Source of the DNA: CAYRFQ01 sp964423615
Lineage (GTDB): Bacteria; Planctomycetota; Planctomycetia; Gemmatales; Gemmataceae
Direction: 5' to 3'
DNA length: 42,517 bases
Assembly (NCBI GenBank): GCA_964423615.1
Contig: CAYRFQ010000066.1
Location: forward strand, 1-42,517
Positions 34,178 through 42,517 of this stretch are shown here, piece by piece; position 1 is the first letter of the stretch, and every line of letters begins with the position of its first letter. The position numbers and the translations under genes are program-made. A model generated the notes under the pieces. It was not told where the DNA came from, searched no databases, and saw only the letters and a program-made list of their open reading frames with translations.

Positions 34178-37168
34178 ATGATTACCTTCTACTGTGGCGG
34201 TTGCCAAAGACAACTCCGAGCCGCGGAGAGACTCGCGGGAAAAAAGGCTCGATGCCCAAAGTGCTCCCACCTCACTACCATCCCCACACCAACAGCGGCG
34301 GACACAGCCACAATACCACCCGCTCCGCCTACACCAGTCACTGACGATGTAACGTTACCACCGACTTCGCCACCGTCGGGAATCGAAACGCCAACATTGC
34401 CTCCTCAGACCGTACCCGACCCAAACGTTGAGGCCGGCAGGCAAGCAACTGCTGGAGTGTCTTCGCTCACCCAGCTAATGGCGTTTTCTTCCTCCAATTC
34501 AGTAGGAACTATTCCTGGTTACGAATTCGTGCGTGAGTTGGGACGGGGAGGAATGGGTGTCATTTTCTTGGCTCGACAACTCCAACCAAGGCGGCTGGTC
34601 GCTCTCAAAATGATTCTCGCGGGCGACCACGCCGGTAGTGATCACCTCGCCCGCTTCCGCGCCGAAGCCGAAGCCGTTGCCCGGTTGCAACATCCAGGCA
34701 TTGTCCAGATCCACGAAGTTGGTGAGCACAACGGCAGAGCCTACTTGACGCTCGAATACGTCGATGGCGGCAACCTTGCCGAATACCTAAGGGACAATCG
34801 CTTGAGTTGGACGCGCATGGCGGAGTTGATGCTCCAACTCGCCAAGGCCGTGCACCATGCCCACACTCAGGGAATCATTCACCGAGATTTGAAGCCACCG
34901 AATGTTCTGTTGAGCTTCGACGAAGTCGACAAGAAAGGGACGTTGCCTTTCTCCATCAAGATTGCCGATTTCGGTTTGGCAAAACAACTCGAAGGCATGG
35001 TCAGCGTGGCTCCCCAGGGACCGATGACCCAGACCGGAGCCATCCTCGGGACGCCGTCGTACATGGCTCCTGAACAAATCCAGACCGATGGCCAACCGCT
35101 CGGTCCAGCCGTCGACGTGTATGCGCTCGGCGTGATGTTCTACGAAATGTTGACCGGAAAAGTACCTTTCGAGGGTGAGTCCACGCTCGACATCATTGTC
35201 CAGGTCGCGACTGGAGACCCCACCCTTCCACGAAAACAAAACCCCAAAATCCCGCAAGATCTCGAGACGATCTGTTTGAAGTGTCTCCAAAAAGACCCTC
35301 AGAAACGCTATGAAACGGCCAAGGCTCTCGCCGACGACCTCGACAGATACCTGCACGACCAACCCATCCTGGCGCGCCGACAAACGACTGCCGAGCGGGT
35401 CTTCCGGTGGCTCAAGAAACGAAAAGAGATCGTCTATTTGTTCACCGGAGCTTTGGTCGTTCTCTGCGTAGGGTTGGCCGTTCTGTATTGGATGAACCCG
35501 GGCACGACCAAGCCCACTGGCGGCTCTGCAACCAAAATACTTCCGGATGACCTGGCCTTGGTGCCTGCCAATTCGGTCGGGTTCGTTACGATCAACGTGG
35601 CCGAGTTGAGGAAACGACGCAGGCCCGCCGAACGGTTGGTGGGTTTGGTCCTCGGTTCCAACATGGCATTGAGAAATGCTTTTGCCGTCTTCAAAGCATA
35701 TCTCAATGAAGCTGAACAGAAGAGCTTTGGCTTGATCGACAATATTGAACGCGTGACGCTGTTCCTCCCGACCAGCGATTATCAACAAGCAGGACTCACC
35801 GTGGCCATGTCCAGGCCATACGATTGGTCCGTCGTCCATGAGCTTGCCAAGCTCCAACGTTTTCAAGAAAGCCAAGACACCCAAAAGACAAAATTCCTCA
35901 CCGACCGCAGGGGCCAATTCATCTGGGGGTTCAACGATCGAGTGTTGGTTTGGGGTTCGAACCAGAAAGTAATGGACAGGCTTGCGACCAAAACAACGTC
36001 AAGCGGCCCATTGACAAGAGTCCTCCAAAAGGTGGCCGAAGGAGACCTGTTGGTTGTTGGAGTTCGCCCAGAGTCTCAGAACATTGGAAAGTTAAGTAAC
36101 ACTGTGCTGCCCAAAGAAGATCCCTTGGTCAAGATAACCCCGTTTCTCCAAGCACGAGTGATGAGCGTTGTTTTCGATCTCCCGATGAAGACTAGCGACA
36201 AGAATGGGCAGAAGGAATCTTATTTTGCAGGCATCCGACTAGAGACCGAACTTGAGTTCGGCGACGAACAGGAAGCTCGCAAGGCTCATCGGACTTTGGA
36301 AGTGGGAAAAGTCGTTGGGAAAAACTTGGAAAGACAGTTTGCCGATTTGCAACCTGACCGAGGCAAGTCCATACCCCTATTGGTGAAGAATCTCTCCGAT
36401 GCTCTCTCCAACCAGTGGAAGCAGTCGGGTCGACATCTCTCGTTGTCGATCAACCAGCGTTGGTCAGAGAGCGAACTGTCATCCACCGCGAAATGGTTCC
36501 GCAAAAATGCTGGCCCGAAGATTGCATTATCGGCTCACCAGATACAAAGCCAGAACAACTTGAAAATACTCGTCCTTGCTCTGCACACTTACCACGTCAG
36601 CGCCAAAAAACTGCCCCCGCAGGCCATCCTCGACAAACAAACGAAGAAACCGTTGCTGAGCTGGCGCGTACGCATCTTGCCCTTCATCGGGCAGTCAAAG
36701 TTATTTCACCAGTTCCATCGAAACGAGCCTTGGGATAGCCCAAACAACAAGGAGCTGCTCAAATACATGCCCGACGTGTTTCGAGTACCAAAGGGTATCG
36801 TCAAGAAGCAGGCCGACAAAGCAGGGGAAATTCCCATCCACCAAACCCATACGTATTACCAACTCGTGACTGGCCCGAAGACCTTATTCCAGAGTGGCAA
36901 ATCTTACTCGTTTACCAACATTACAGACGGAACGAGGCACACGATGTTGATCGTCGAGGCCAAGAAACCCGTTCCCTGGACGAAGCCAGAAGATGTGCCG
37001 TTCACCGTTCCAATCGCACCGAAATTGGGTGGCCAATTTGCCAATGGGTTCAATGCGGCGTTTGCCGATGGTTCCGTTCGATTCATCCCCAACACAACTC
37101 CGGAGCAAACACTCCAACTCTTGACGATGCCTAACGACGGCATGCCAATCCCCTTGCTCCCGAAGTAA
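34178..37168 (+). CDS. transmembrane Ser/Thr protein kinase with zinc ribbon and DUF1559-like extracellular tail
   Basis: A 996-residue protein. A zinc ribbon (Cys6, Cys9, Cys26, Cys29: FYCGGCQ...CPKC) is followed by a Thr/Pro-rich linker, then a full kinase domain (about 114-395) with the glycine loop LGRGGMGVIFLA, VALKMI, catalytic HRDLKPPN (His235-Arg-Asp237), DFGLAK and GTPSYMAPEQ. A single membrane span is at about 418-438. The extracytoplasmic part (about 440-996) ends in a DUF1559-like domain from about residue 785 (QNNLKILVLALHTYH...LPPQAI, RVRILPFIGQSKLFHQF, FNAAFADGSVRFIPN). The kinase should be active. The outer domain probably senses or binds an exported component. GGGAG lies five bases before the ATG. 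Its targets could include FHA proteins such as the regulator at 16293-18251 (inference). Confidence 0.93.
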   Translation: MITFYCGGCQRQLRAAERLAGKKARCPKCSHLTTIPTPTAADTATIPPAPPTPVTDDVTLPPTSPPSGIETPTLPPQTVPDPNVEAGRQATAGVSSLTQLMAFSSSNSVGTIPGYEFVRELGRGGMGVIFLARQLQPRRLVALKMILAGDHAGSDHLARFRAEAEAVARLQHPGIVQIHEVGEHNGRAYLTLEYVDGGNLAEYLRDNRLSWTRMAELMLQLAKAVHHAHTQGIIHRDLKPPNVLLSFDEVDKKGTLPFSIKIADFGLAKQLEGMVSVAPQGPMTQTGAILGTPSYMAPEQIQTDGQPLGPAVDVYALGVMFYEMLTGKVPFEGESTLDIIVQVATGDPTLPRKQNPKIPQDLETICLKCLQKDPQKRYETAKALADDLDRYLHDQPILARRQTTAERVFRWLKKRKEIVYLFTGALVVLCVGLAVLYWMNPGTTKPTGGSATKILPDDLALVPANSVGFVTINVAELRKRRRPAERLVGLVLGSNMALRNAFAVFKAYLNEAEQKSFGLIDNIERVTLFLPTSDYQQAGLTVAMSRPYDWSVVHELAKLQRFQESQDTQKTKFLTDRRGQFIWGFNDRVLVWGSNQKVMDRLATKTTSSGPLTRVLQKVAEGDLLVVGVRPESQNIGKLSNTVLPKEDPLVKITPFLQARVMSVVFDLPMKTSDKNGQKESYFAGIRLETELEFGDEQEARKAHRTLEVGKVVGKNLERQFADLQPDRGKSIPLLVKNLSDALSNQWKQSGRHLSLSINQRWSESELSSTAKWFRKNAGPKIALSAHQIQSQNNLKILVLALHTYHVSAKKLPPQAILDKQTKKPLLSWRVRILPFIGQSKLFHQFHRNEPWDSPNNKELLKYMPDVFRVPKGIVKKQADKAGEIPIHQTHTYYQLVTGPKTLFQSGKSYSFTNITDGTRHTMLIVEAKKPVPWTKPEDVPFTVPIAPKLGGQFANGFNAAFADGSVRFIPNTTPEQTLQLLTMPNDGMPIPLLPK

Positions 37169-37231
37169 GATGGATCGAATCTTTCAATACCAAAACAACA
37201 AAAAAGACCAGAGCAGCGTCAGACCGTAATC

Positions 37232-37262
37232 GAGAAAAAGAACACCCCTGTGAGCAGGGGTG
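37232..37262 (-). terminator. intrinsic terminator for the YHS-domain gene
   Basis: CACCCCTG (37243-37250) and CAGGGGTG (37255-37262) pair perfectly around a TGAG loop. Read on the minus strand, the hairpin is followed directly by TTCTTTTTCTC (37232-37242), a proper T-rich tail. It lies 90 bases past the stop of the YHS-domain gene and also between it and the converging kinase gene, so it may serve both directions. Confidence 0.82.
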
Positions 37263-37351
37263 CCGAGGAGAGATTTTGGGAATGAAAAGTATGACGAGGA
37301 ATGTTTCAGATGTGGCTTGTGAGCGATGAGTTGGCAAACGGAAGACAAAGT

Positions 37352-37759
37352 TTAGATGCCAGCACCGTCAACGAGTTCCAGTTGAGGCTCGGTTCGTCGA
37401 ACACTCGGCCGGGCAAAAACGAAGAGGCGATCGTCGACGATGACCCAACGAGTGTGATCGACTTGGAACTGACGGTGTAGGGCTTCGCGGAGGGGAATTT
37501 CTCCAACGACCGAAGGGATGTATTGGTCGGGGTTGTTGAAAAACTTCTCTTGTTGTTCCCATGACGTCAGGTAATAAGTGCAACCGCGATGAGTAACGGC
37601 GTAGTCGGAATGACCTCGCTCGGGGCGGCGTTTCTCGAAATACGAAACCGGGCTGAAACCGTTCAAGACAGGTGTTGCCTGATCAGTGGCAGAACTGACC
37701 GGAACTGCGGTGTCGAATTGACTGGCGATGCCATCGGCAATGTAGGTGATGTGCGACAT
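37352..37759 (-). CDS. YHS-domain-like protein
   Basis: A 135-residue cytoplasmic-looking protein (no signal peptide). Residues about 33-85, NGFSPVSYFEKRRPERGHSDYAVTHRGCTYYLTSWEQQEKFFNNPDQYIPSVVG, follow the YHS pattern: DGyDPVaYF, a small basic insert, Y...y.G..YyF.s.e....F..nP..YiP. The second half (HRQFQVDHTRWVIVDDRLFVF) is not part of that domain. YHS domains are small metal- or ligand-binding units. The start ATG at 37759 has AAGGAA upstream. It ends ahead of the terminator at 37232-37262. The biological role is unknown. Confidence 0.75.
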   Translation of the reverse strand: MSHITYIADGIASQFDTAVPVSSATDQATPVLNGFSPVSYFEKRRPERGHSDYAVTHRGCTYYLTSWEQQEKFFNNPDQYIPSVVGEIPLREALHRQFQVDHTRWVIVDDRLFVFARPSVRRTEPQLELVDGAGI

Positions 37760-38228
37760 TCTATTCCATTCCTTTTAAGGAGTTGAGGTCTTTGTGAATT
37801 GTTCTGTTCGTCCCACTTCTCTGACGTTAGAAAAGCCTTCGCGCTTACTCCAATCGGAAAAAAAACTTTTTAGAAGTTAGCCTCAAGATTCCGTCCAGGA
37901 ATGCCGATACTCCCTTTGGCAGAGGATCTACCTTGAAAAAAGGCACTTCTGGCCATTTCTCCTTTGCTTATCGACCAAAACAACTGGTGCTCGATCCAGG
38001 TTGAGTTGTTGTTGGAGCTTTACACCAACCCATAGCGCAGGCGAGGAGCTTCTTCGTTGAGAGCTTGGCTCGCGCTTCGGATGAGTGTGGAACTCAATGT
38101 CACCCGTCAAGTTCGAAGGCAGGAACCAATTGGCCGCTTGCGGTTCTGTACAAGGCAGACCTTCCGCAAACGCGGCCTGACACGTCACAAATGGCAAAGC
38201 CAGTCTCCACGTCAAGGAACGACAAATT
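37760..38228. other. intergenic divergent region before the giant surface-protein gene
   Basis: About 470 bases contain no supported gene, only short overlapping frames. There is an A-rich run near 37858-37866 (AAAAAAACT). The promoters of the YHS gene and of the giant gene are expected here, but I see no clear -35/-10 or -24/-12 pair. No ribosome-binding site of usual form stands before the ATG at 38229 (ACGACAAATT). Confidence 0.4.
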
Positions 38229-41200
38229 ATGCTCTCTACCGTACTCCAAGCCTGTCGGCAAGTGCTGACTCCCAATCGATCCCGGAAAACCGGCTCAATT
38301 ACGCCGGGACTGGGTGTCGAGGTTCTTGAGGACCGCAGCGTCCCCAGTACGTTTCAAGTCGTCGAGGTCAATGTCGCCGGAACCTCCTCGGCGACATCGC
38401 ACACCGACTTGGTGGGAGCCAGTCCCACGACCCAATCGGCACCAGGGAACCTCGACCAACTTGGGAACACCACAAAGAATGCCGGACCTGTTCAGACATA
38501 CATGTCCGTAACAGACTCCAAACCCACGGATTCTGAATATTCCCTTACGACGACTTCTCGTGTACAGATTGATGCCTTCGCCGATACGGTATTGGATTAC
38601 AACACCGCGTCCGCCGAGGGAGCAGTAAGTCTGACGACCACCACGGAACTGCTTGTAGTAGCTTCGGCAGGGGAACAGGACGGCGACCCAGCGACAATTA
38701 CCCTAACGACTTCTGCCGCGGAACAAGTGGTCCCCGGATGGAACAGCACTGGTACACTAACCTACACCTTGGGCGATCAGACGGGACAACTGAGTCTTAC
38801 GGACGGAGCTGAAGTGGTACTCGAGGGAAAAGTTGGCGACACCCTCGAAATCACAACGCAAGCCATTGTGTCTGGAGCCCATGTGGCTTATGAGGCAGAT
38901 GGAGGAGTCGGCGTCATTGGGACTCGCTCCCTTGGATTCTTTGCCAAACTCGAAACGGCAAGTGCCGAACCTCCTACAGGTCCTGTGGTTCAACTCACCG
39001 GGAACAGTTCCGCGAACGAAGGACAAACTTATTCGCTTGATCTTTCCTACTCTGGTGACCCCGGCGAAAACCCCGTCACCGGGTGGGTGGTCGATTGGGG
39101 AGACGGAAACGTCGAAAACTTCACAGCAGGTGGAAGCAAAACACACGTCTACGCGGATGGCGCCAACACCTACTCGATGCAAGTTGATCTGGTTGTGGTC
39201 GGAGACGAAACCGTTGCGACGGCCACCAAGACGGTCACGATCAACAACCTCTCACCTGTGGCCGGAGATGACTCTGGTGCCTCCTTCACCACACATGCAG
39301 ACACCGCCTTTATACTTCCCGATTTATTGACCAACGACCAAGACCCTGGCGATGACCAAATCACCGTCACTGGAGTCAACACGGCAGCAACGATGGGAAT
39401 CGTGACAGACAATGGTGATGGGTCTTTCACGTATGACCCCAGTGGACAGTTCGATCAGCTGGCCGACGGGGACACTGCCATCGATCGGTTTACGTACCAG
39501 ATTAGTGACGGAGAGGGTGGAACAGACACAGCCGAAGTGGAGATCACGATCGAGGGACGAAATGAAACCCCTACGGTATTTCGGACGATCAATGACCAGG
39601 TCACTTTACTTGGCCAAGAGTACAAGTTTGTACTACCTCTCGACGTCTTCACGGATGTGGACTACGAGGACGAACTGACCCTGAGCGCAAAATTACTCGA
39701 CGGAAGGCCGTTGCCGACATGGCTCACGTTTGACTCGGAGAATCACACTTTTCAGGGAACCCCAACAAGCGAAGACCACCTCGGCATGTTGGCCATCGAG
39801 ATCACCGCAACAGACATCCTTGGGACCAGTGTGAGCACTGACTTTACACTGACCATCCGAGATTCCAATCAGGCTCCAGTTTTGGAACCCGGGAATTCGA
39901 CGGTCGAGGTCAACGAAGGAGAGTCTGTATCGGTCCAGGGTACCTTCGAAGATCTCGAAAATGACTCGGTGACCCTCACGTCCTCAATCGGAACGATTAG
40001 CCAAGACGAAAACGGGACCTGGACATGGTCGTTCGACACAACTGACGGTCCTGACGAAGGCCAGACGGTTGAGATCACGGCCACCGACGGGTTAGGAGAC
40101 ACCACAACGACGACGTTTGAACTCATCGTCAACAACGTGGCCCCGACGATAGCTCTGTCGGGGAATGCGAGCGTGGCTGCTGAACAACCTTATTCACTCA
40201 ATCTTGGAGACATCACTGATCCTGGAGACGACACGGTTACCCAGTGGGTAGTCGATTGGGGTGACGGAAACGTCGAGGTGTTCCTCAGCGGAGGAGTCAA
40301 GCTCCATACTTATGCCGAGGGCACGTATAACATCCAGGTGGATCTTGTCGACGAAGATGGGACACATACAGACCGTGGCAACGAGGTGTCTGTCGAAGTT
40401 TTTGGAAACCAAATCAGCATATCGGCCATTACCGACCAGATCGTCCACGTCGACCAGGATACAGATGTCCTTTCCTTCACCGTAAGCGACGTCAATACAC
40501 CCGCGGAAGATCTGCTCGTTTCGGCAACCTCGTCTGACTCTGCTCTAATTTCCCAGGATGGGATTCTCCTGGAGGGAACAGGAGCGAACCGAACAGTCAC
40601 TGTCACACCGAATTCGGGACAGTCAGGGACAACGACGATTACCTTGACGGTCTCGAATTCAGCTGGACAAACACGCACGACCTCGTTCGACGTGCGGGTC
40701 AATACGCCACCAGAGCTGGGAGAAATTGCCAACCAAACCTTCGCCAACGCTCAAGGATCGTTCAGCATGGCCTTGCCTGCGAGGGACGCCGAGAACGATG
40801 TACTTGACTTCACCGTTGAGTTGACCACGTACAATTCACTGTACACTCTCAACCAACAATTCGGGTTCGTTTCGACACGTCACCAGAACTACCTCGATTG
40901 GAACGAGAAGTGGCTCTGGAGTACTGTCCGCGCAGACTGGTACGTCCTGCTTCCGGACGGACGGTTGTATGAAACTGAGGGAGTAGCTTTTGGGAAGTAC
41001 GCAGGGTGGGCTGGTCCGAACGCCTTCCAAAAGGTCACCCGTCTCACTTCCGCGCTTGCGCCTTCTGTCAACGTGGACGTAACAACCGTGGTGGAAAATG
41101 GAACCGTCATTTTCACACCAGGGACATCATTCGTTGGTCAGTTCTTGGCCCGCGTCACAGTGTCGGACGGAGTCGATACGGACTCCGGCGAATTCTACGT

Positions 41201-42248
41201 CAACGTCACCAACGAAGGACCTCAGTTCGATCGCTCGTTCGAGAATGTCTCTGTTTCTCACGCCGACTTTCCATTCACGATCTCGGGAGTAACTGCAAGC
41301 GACCAGGATGGCGAGACACCAACGATCTCTGTGGAGATTCTCGGTCATAGCCCGGAATACGAGGTCCAGCAAGAGTACCAGTTCGTCGAAAGCGCCTATC
41401 GTAATCACCTCGGTTCTGAAGAGAAGTGGCTCTGGAGTGTCACCAAGCGGGCTTGGTTTGTCCTCCTGAAAGATGGTCGCCTCTACGCTACCGAAGACGG
41501 GGATTGGGGTGCTTTTCGAAAGGCAGTGAACTCGGACGTTTTCGAGTCACTCGATCTCTTGCTTCAACCCGAGATGTCTGAGGGGCCCGCCGGTGTAACG
41601 GCAAAGATGGTCGGGAGTGATCTCGTCATTGACAATGCCAACGGACATATCGGAGCCTTCAAGGTCAAATTGACTGCGAGCGACGAGCGAGCAACGACAC
41701 AAACCGAGTTCGTCGTCGAGTCCACCAACGCTGCTCCCGAATTCAACCGGGAGGTCAAAAACATCGTCGTGTCGGGCGATCAGGTCCCGGTGACGATCGA
41801 TGGTATCATGGCGATAGATGCCAATGGAGACAGCGTTGCCATAACGACACAGGTGACTGACTACTCGATGGCCTACGACTTGCACCAACGATTTGATTTT
41901 GTGGTCGGTTCCTATCGAAATCTTTGGGAACTCGACGAGAAGTGGTTGTTCAGCAGGACAAGGCAAGAGTGGCATGTCCTATTACCCGATGGCCGCTTAT
42001 ACCAAACCAGAAATAATGACTGGGGAGACTACGCCGGAACCCTCTCGACCGAGGTCCACAACGATTTGACCTTGTTGACCAACGCGAAAGCTCCGGATGG
42101 CCTTCCTGGCATTACTGCTGTCATTGCTGATGGTGACCTTGAGCTTAACGTCCCCAATGGGTACAGCGGGACATTCAAAGTAACCCTCACGGCGAGTGAC
42201 GGCATGACCGAAACCACGCAATGGTTCTATGTGACCGTGCTGGAGTAG
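38229..42248 (+). CDS. giant extracellular protein with PKD and cadherin-like domains and three 172-residue C-terminal repeats
   Basis: A 1339-residue acidic, Thr/Asp/Gly-rich protein. The N-terminus carries LEDRSVPS (residues 33-40), a motif common at the start of planctomycete surface proteins, with no ordinary signal peptide. Then come a beta-rich part, a PKD-like domain (about 270-345, WVVDWGDGNVENF), a cadherin/VCBS-like domain (about 348-455, NDQDPGDDQITVTGV...GSFTYDP), a dystroglycan-type cadherin-like domain (about 456-560, LPTWLTFDSENHTFQGTP), another Ig-like domain and a second PKD unit (about 640-725). Last are three tandem repeats with EKWL at residues 893, 1065 and 1237, exactly 172 apart. 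Each repeat holds the block EKWLxS...W.VLLPDGRLY..T. Such proteins adhere to surfaces or bind polysaccharide, often with calcium. No C-terminal anchor was seen. Confidence 0.9.
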   Translation: MLSTVLQACRQVLTPNRSRKTGSITPGLGVEVLEDRSVPSTFQVVEVNVAGTSSATSHTDLVGASPTTQSAPGNLDQLGNTTKNAGPVQTYMSVTDSKPTDSEYSLTTTSRVQIDAFADTVLDYNTASAEGAVSLTTTTELLVVASAGEQDGDPATITLTTSAAEQVVPGWNSTGTLTYTLGDQTGQLSLTDGAEVVLEGKVGDTLEITTQAIVSGAHVAYEADGGVGVIGTRSLGFFAKLETASAEPPTGPVVQLTGNSSANEGQTYSLDLSYSGDPGENPVTGWVVDWGDGNVENFTAGGSKTHVYADGANTYSMQVDLVVVGDETVATATKTVTINNLSPVAGDDSGASFTTHADTAFILPDLLTNDQDPGDDQITVTGVNTAATMGIVTDNGDGSFTYDPSGQFDQLADGDTAIDRFTYQISDGEGGTDTAEVEITIEGRNETPTVFRTINDQVTLLGQEYKFVLPLDVFTDVDYEDELTLSAKLLDGRPLPTWLTFDSENHTFQGTPTSEDHLGMLAIEITATDILGTSVSTDFTLTIRDSNQAPVLEPGNSTVEVNEGESVSVQGTFEDLENDSVTLTSSIGTISQDENGTWTWSFDTTDGPDEGQTVEITATDGLGDTTTTTFELIVNNVAPTIALSGNASVAAEQPYSLNLGDITDPGDDTVTQWVVDWGDGNVEVFLSGGVKLHTYAEGTYNIQVDLVDEDGTHTDRGNEVSVEVFGNQISISAITDQIVHVDQDTDVLSFTVSDVNTPAEDLLVSATSSDSALISQDGILLEGTGANRTVTVTPNSGQSGTTTITLTVSNSAGQTRTTSFDVRVNTPPELGEIANQTFANAQGSFSMALPARDAENDVLDFTVELTTYNSLYTLNQQFGFVSTRHQNYLDWNEKWLWSTVRADWYVLLPDGRLYETEGVAFGKYAGWAGPNAFQKVTRLTSALAPSVNVDVTTVVENGTVIFTPGTSFVGQFLARVTVSDGVDTDSGEFYVNVTNEGPQFDRSFENVSVSHADFPFTISGVTASDQDGETPTISVEILGHSPEYEVQQEYQFVESAYRNHLGSEEKWLWSVTKRAWFVLLKDGRLYATEDGDWGAFRKAVNSDVFESLDLLLQPEMSEGPAGVTAKMVGSDLVIDNANGHIGAFKVKLTASDERATTQTEFVVESTNAAPEFNREVKNIVVSGDQVPVTIDGIMAIDANGDSVAITTQVTDYSMAYDLHQRFDFVVGSYRNLWELDEKWLFSRTRQEWHVLLPDGRLYQTRNNDWGDYAGTLSTEVHNDLTLLTNAKAPDGLPGITAVIADGDLELNVPNGYSGTFKVTLTASDGMTETTQWFYVTVLE

Positions 42249-42287
42249 TGCGGTGCAAATCAGTGTTAAGCTGGTTAGACTATTGTA

Positions 42288-42318
42288 GTGTGTGACAATA
42301 GCTGCGCTTGTCACACAC
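42288..42318 (+). terminator. strong hairpin after the giant surface-protein gene
   Basis: GTGTGTGACA (42288-42297) and TGTCACACAC (42309-42318) pair perfectly with an 11-base loop; TTCTTTCATT follows, so it can act as an intrinsic terminator. Its loop and 3' arm (GCTGCGCTTGT, 42301-42311) are also exactly complementary to ACAAGCGCAGC at 42337-42347. Read on the minus strand it is a copy of the ACAAGCGYAGC hairpin repeat also seen at 26846-26876. Confidence 0.75.
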
Positions 42319-42328
42319 TTCTTTCATT

Positions 42329-42368
42329 GGTGTAACAAGCGCAGCGTTGGTACCCAACTACACCATTG
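42329..42368. repeat. hairpin repeat with ACAAGCGCAGC core, second copy at the window end
   Basis: TTGGTGTA and TACACCA can pair, and within it GTTGG pairs with CCAAC around TAC. ACAAGCGCAGC (42337-42347) is left as a bulge on the 5' side. This is the same layout as at 26846-26876 but with other stem bases. From here to the right end (42369-42517) I see no gene; the open frames are too short. Confidence 0.5.
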
Positions 42369-42517
42369 ACCTCATTCCCTCCTCACTTCTCTACCAACCA
42401 CTTCACCTCAATCGCCTGGAAGTCGTTCTCGGGACCACAGTAGGTGACCCTCTCCGGTAGCGAGCTTAGCATTACGGGTATTCAGAGGACAAAGAGGAGT
42501 CGTTTTGTGCTAGAAGA

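Noticed and set aside
34787..35917. Long open frame (376 codons) on the minus strand opposite the kinase gene
   Set aside because: It lies fully antisense to a kinase domain with all catalytic motifs, and its product has no family-like features; it is a by-product of codon bias.
1..42517. CRISPR arrays, rRNA, tRNA, prophage or toxin-antitoxin modules
   Set aside because: No regularly spaced direct repeats, no tRNA cloverleaf signatures and no phage or toxin families were recognised by reading; a dedicated tRNA/ncRNA scan was not possible here.

Overview
The window looks like a chromosomal segment of a planctomycete, most likely of the Gemmataceae type. This is an inference from gene content, with no database search. 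The indicators are a prepilin-like DUF1559 protein paired with a small lipoprotein, a secreted DUF1080 protein, a Ser/Thr kinase with a DUF1559-like extracellular tail, a giant extracellular protein with an N-terminal LEDR motif, and Gram-negative Kdo/LPS-type genes. No rRNA, tRNA, CRISPR array or intact transposase gene was seen.

Region 1 (1-13.3 kb) is an envelope-glycan neighbourhood. It holds the end of a methyltransferase translationally coupled to a lipoyl-less E2-like acyltransferase, a GT2 glycosyltransferase coupled to a YbhN-type flippase-like membrane protein, a sulfotransferase, a FemAB/GNAT-like transferase, a Gfo/Idh/MocA sugar dehydrogenase, a DegT/WbpE-type sugar aminotransferase, a polytopic GT39-like glycosyltransferase and a second methyltransferase. 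That second methyltransferase gene is broken by a 219-bp MITE-like element with 19-bp inverted ends and a 9-bp target duplication. A DUF1080 gene and two small hypothetical genes lie inside this region. Two hairpin repeats of one sequence type flank the DUF1080 gene.

Region 2 (13.3-20 kb) is gene-poor. It carries another MITE-like element (158-160 bp, GTAA-type ends, 8-bp duplication), several inverted repeats, the DUF1559 protein and lipoprotein pair separated by a strong hairpin, and an FHA-GAF-AAA+-Fis sigma-54 activator. About 1.7 kb without a convincing gene follows.

Region 3 (20-33.6 kb) has the homodimeric pyruvate dehydrogenase E1 (aceE) and a rhodanese on the plus strand. On the minus strand are kdsD, kdsC and a very large (1126-residue) LptC/LptA-like membrane-anchored protein, in the same order as kdsD-kdsC-lptC-lptA in proteobacteria. 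Next come a DUF374 acyltransferase, a secreted protein of five tandem repeats, hemF and two small exported proteins. Together these suggest outer-membrane or lipopolysaccharide assembly with an unusual transport bridge.

Region 4 (34-42.5 kb) holds the receptor-like kinase, a YHS-domain protein and a 1339-residue surface protein with PKD and cadherin-like domains. That protein ends in three repeats of exactly 172 residues, each containing an EKWL...VLLPDGRLY module that I cannot assign to a named family.
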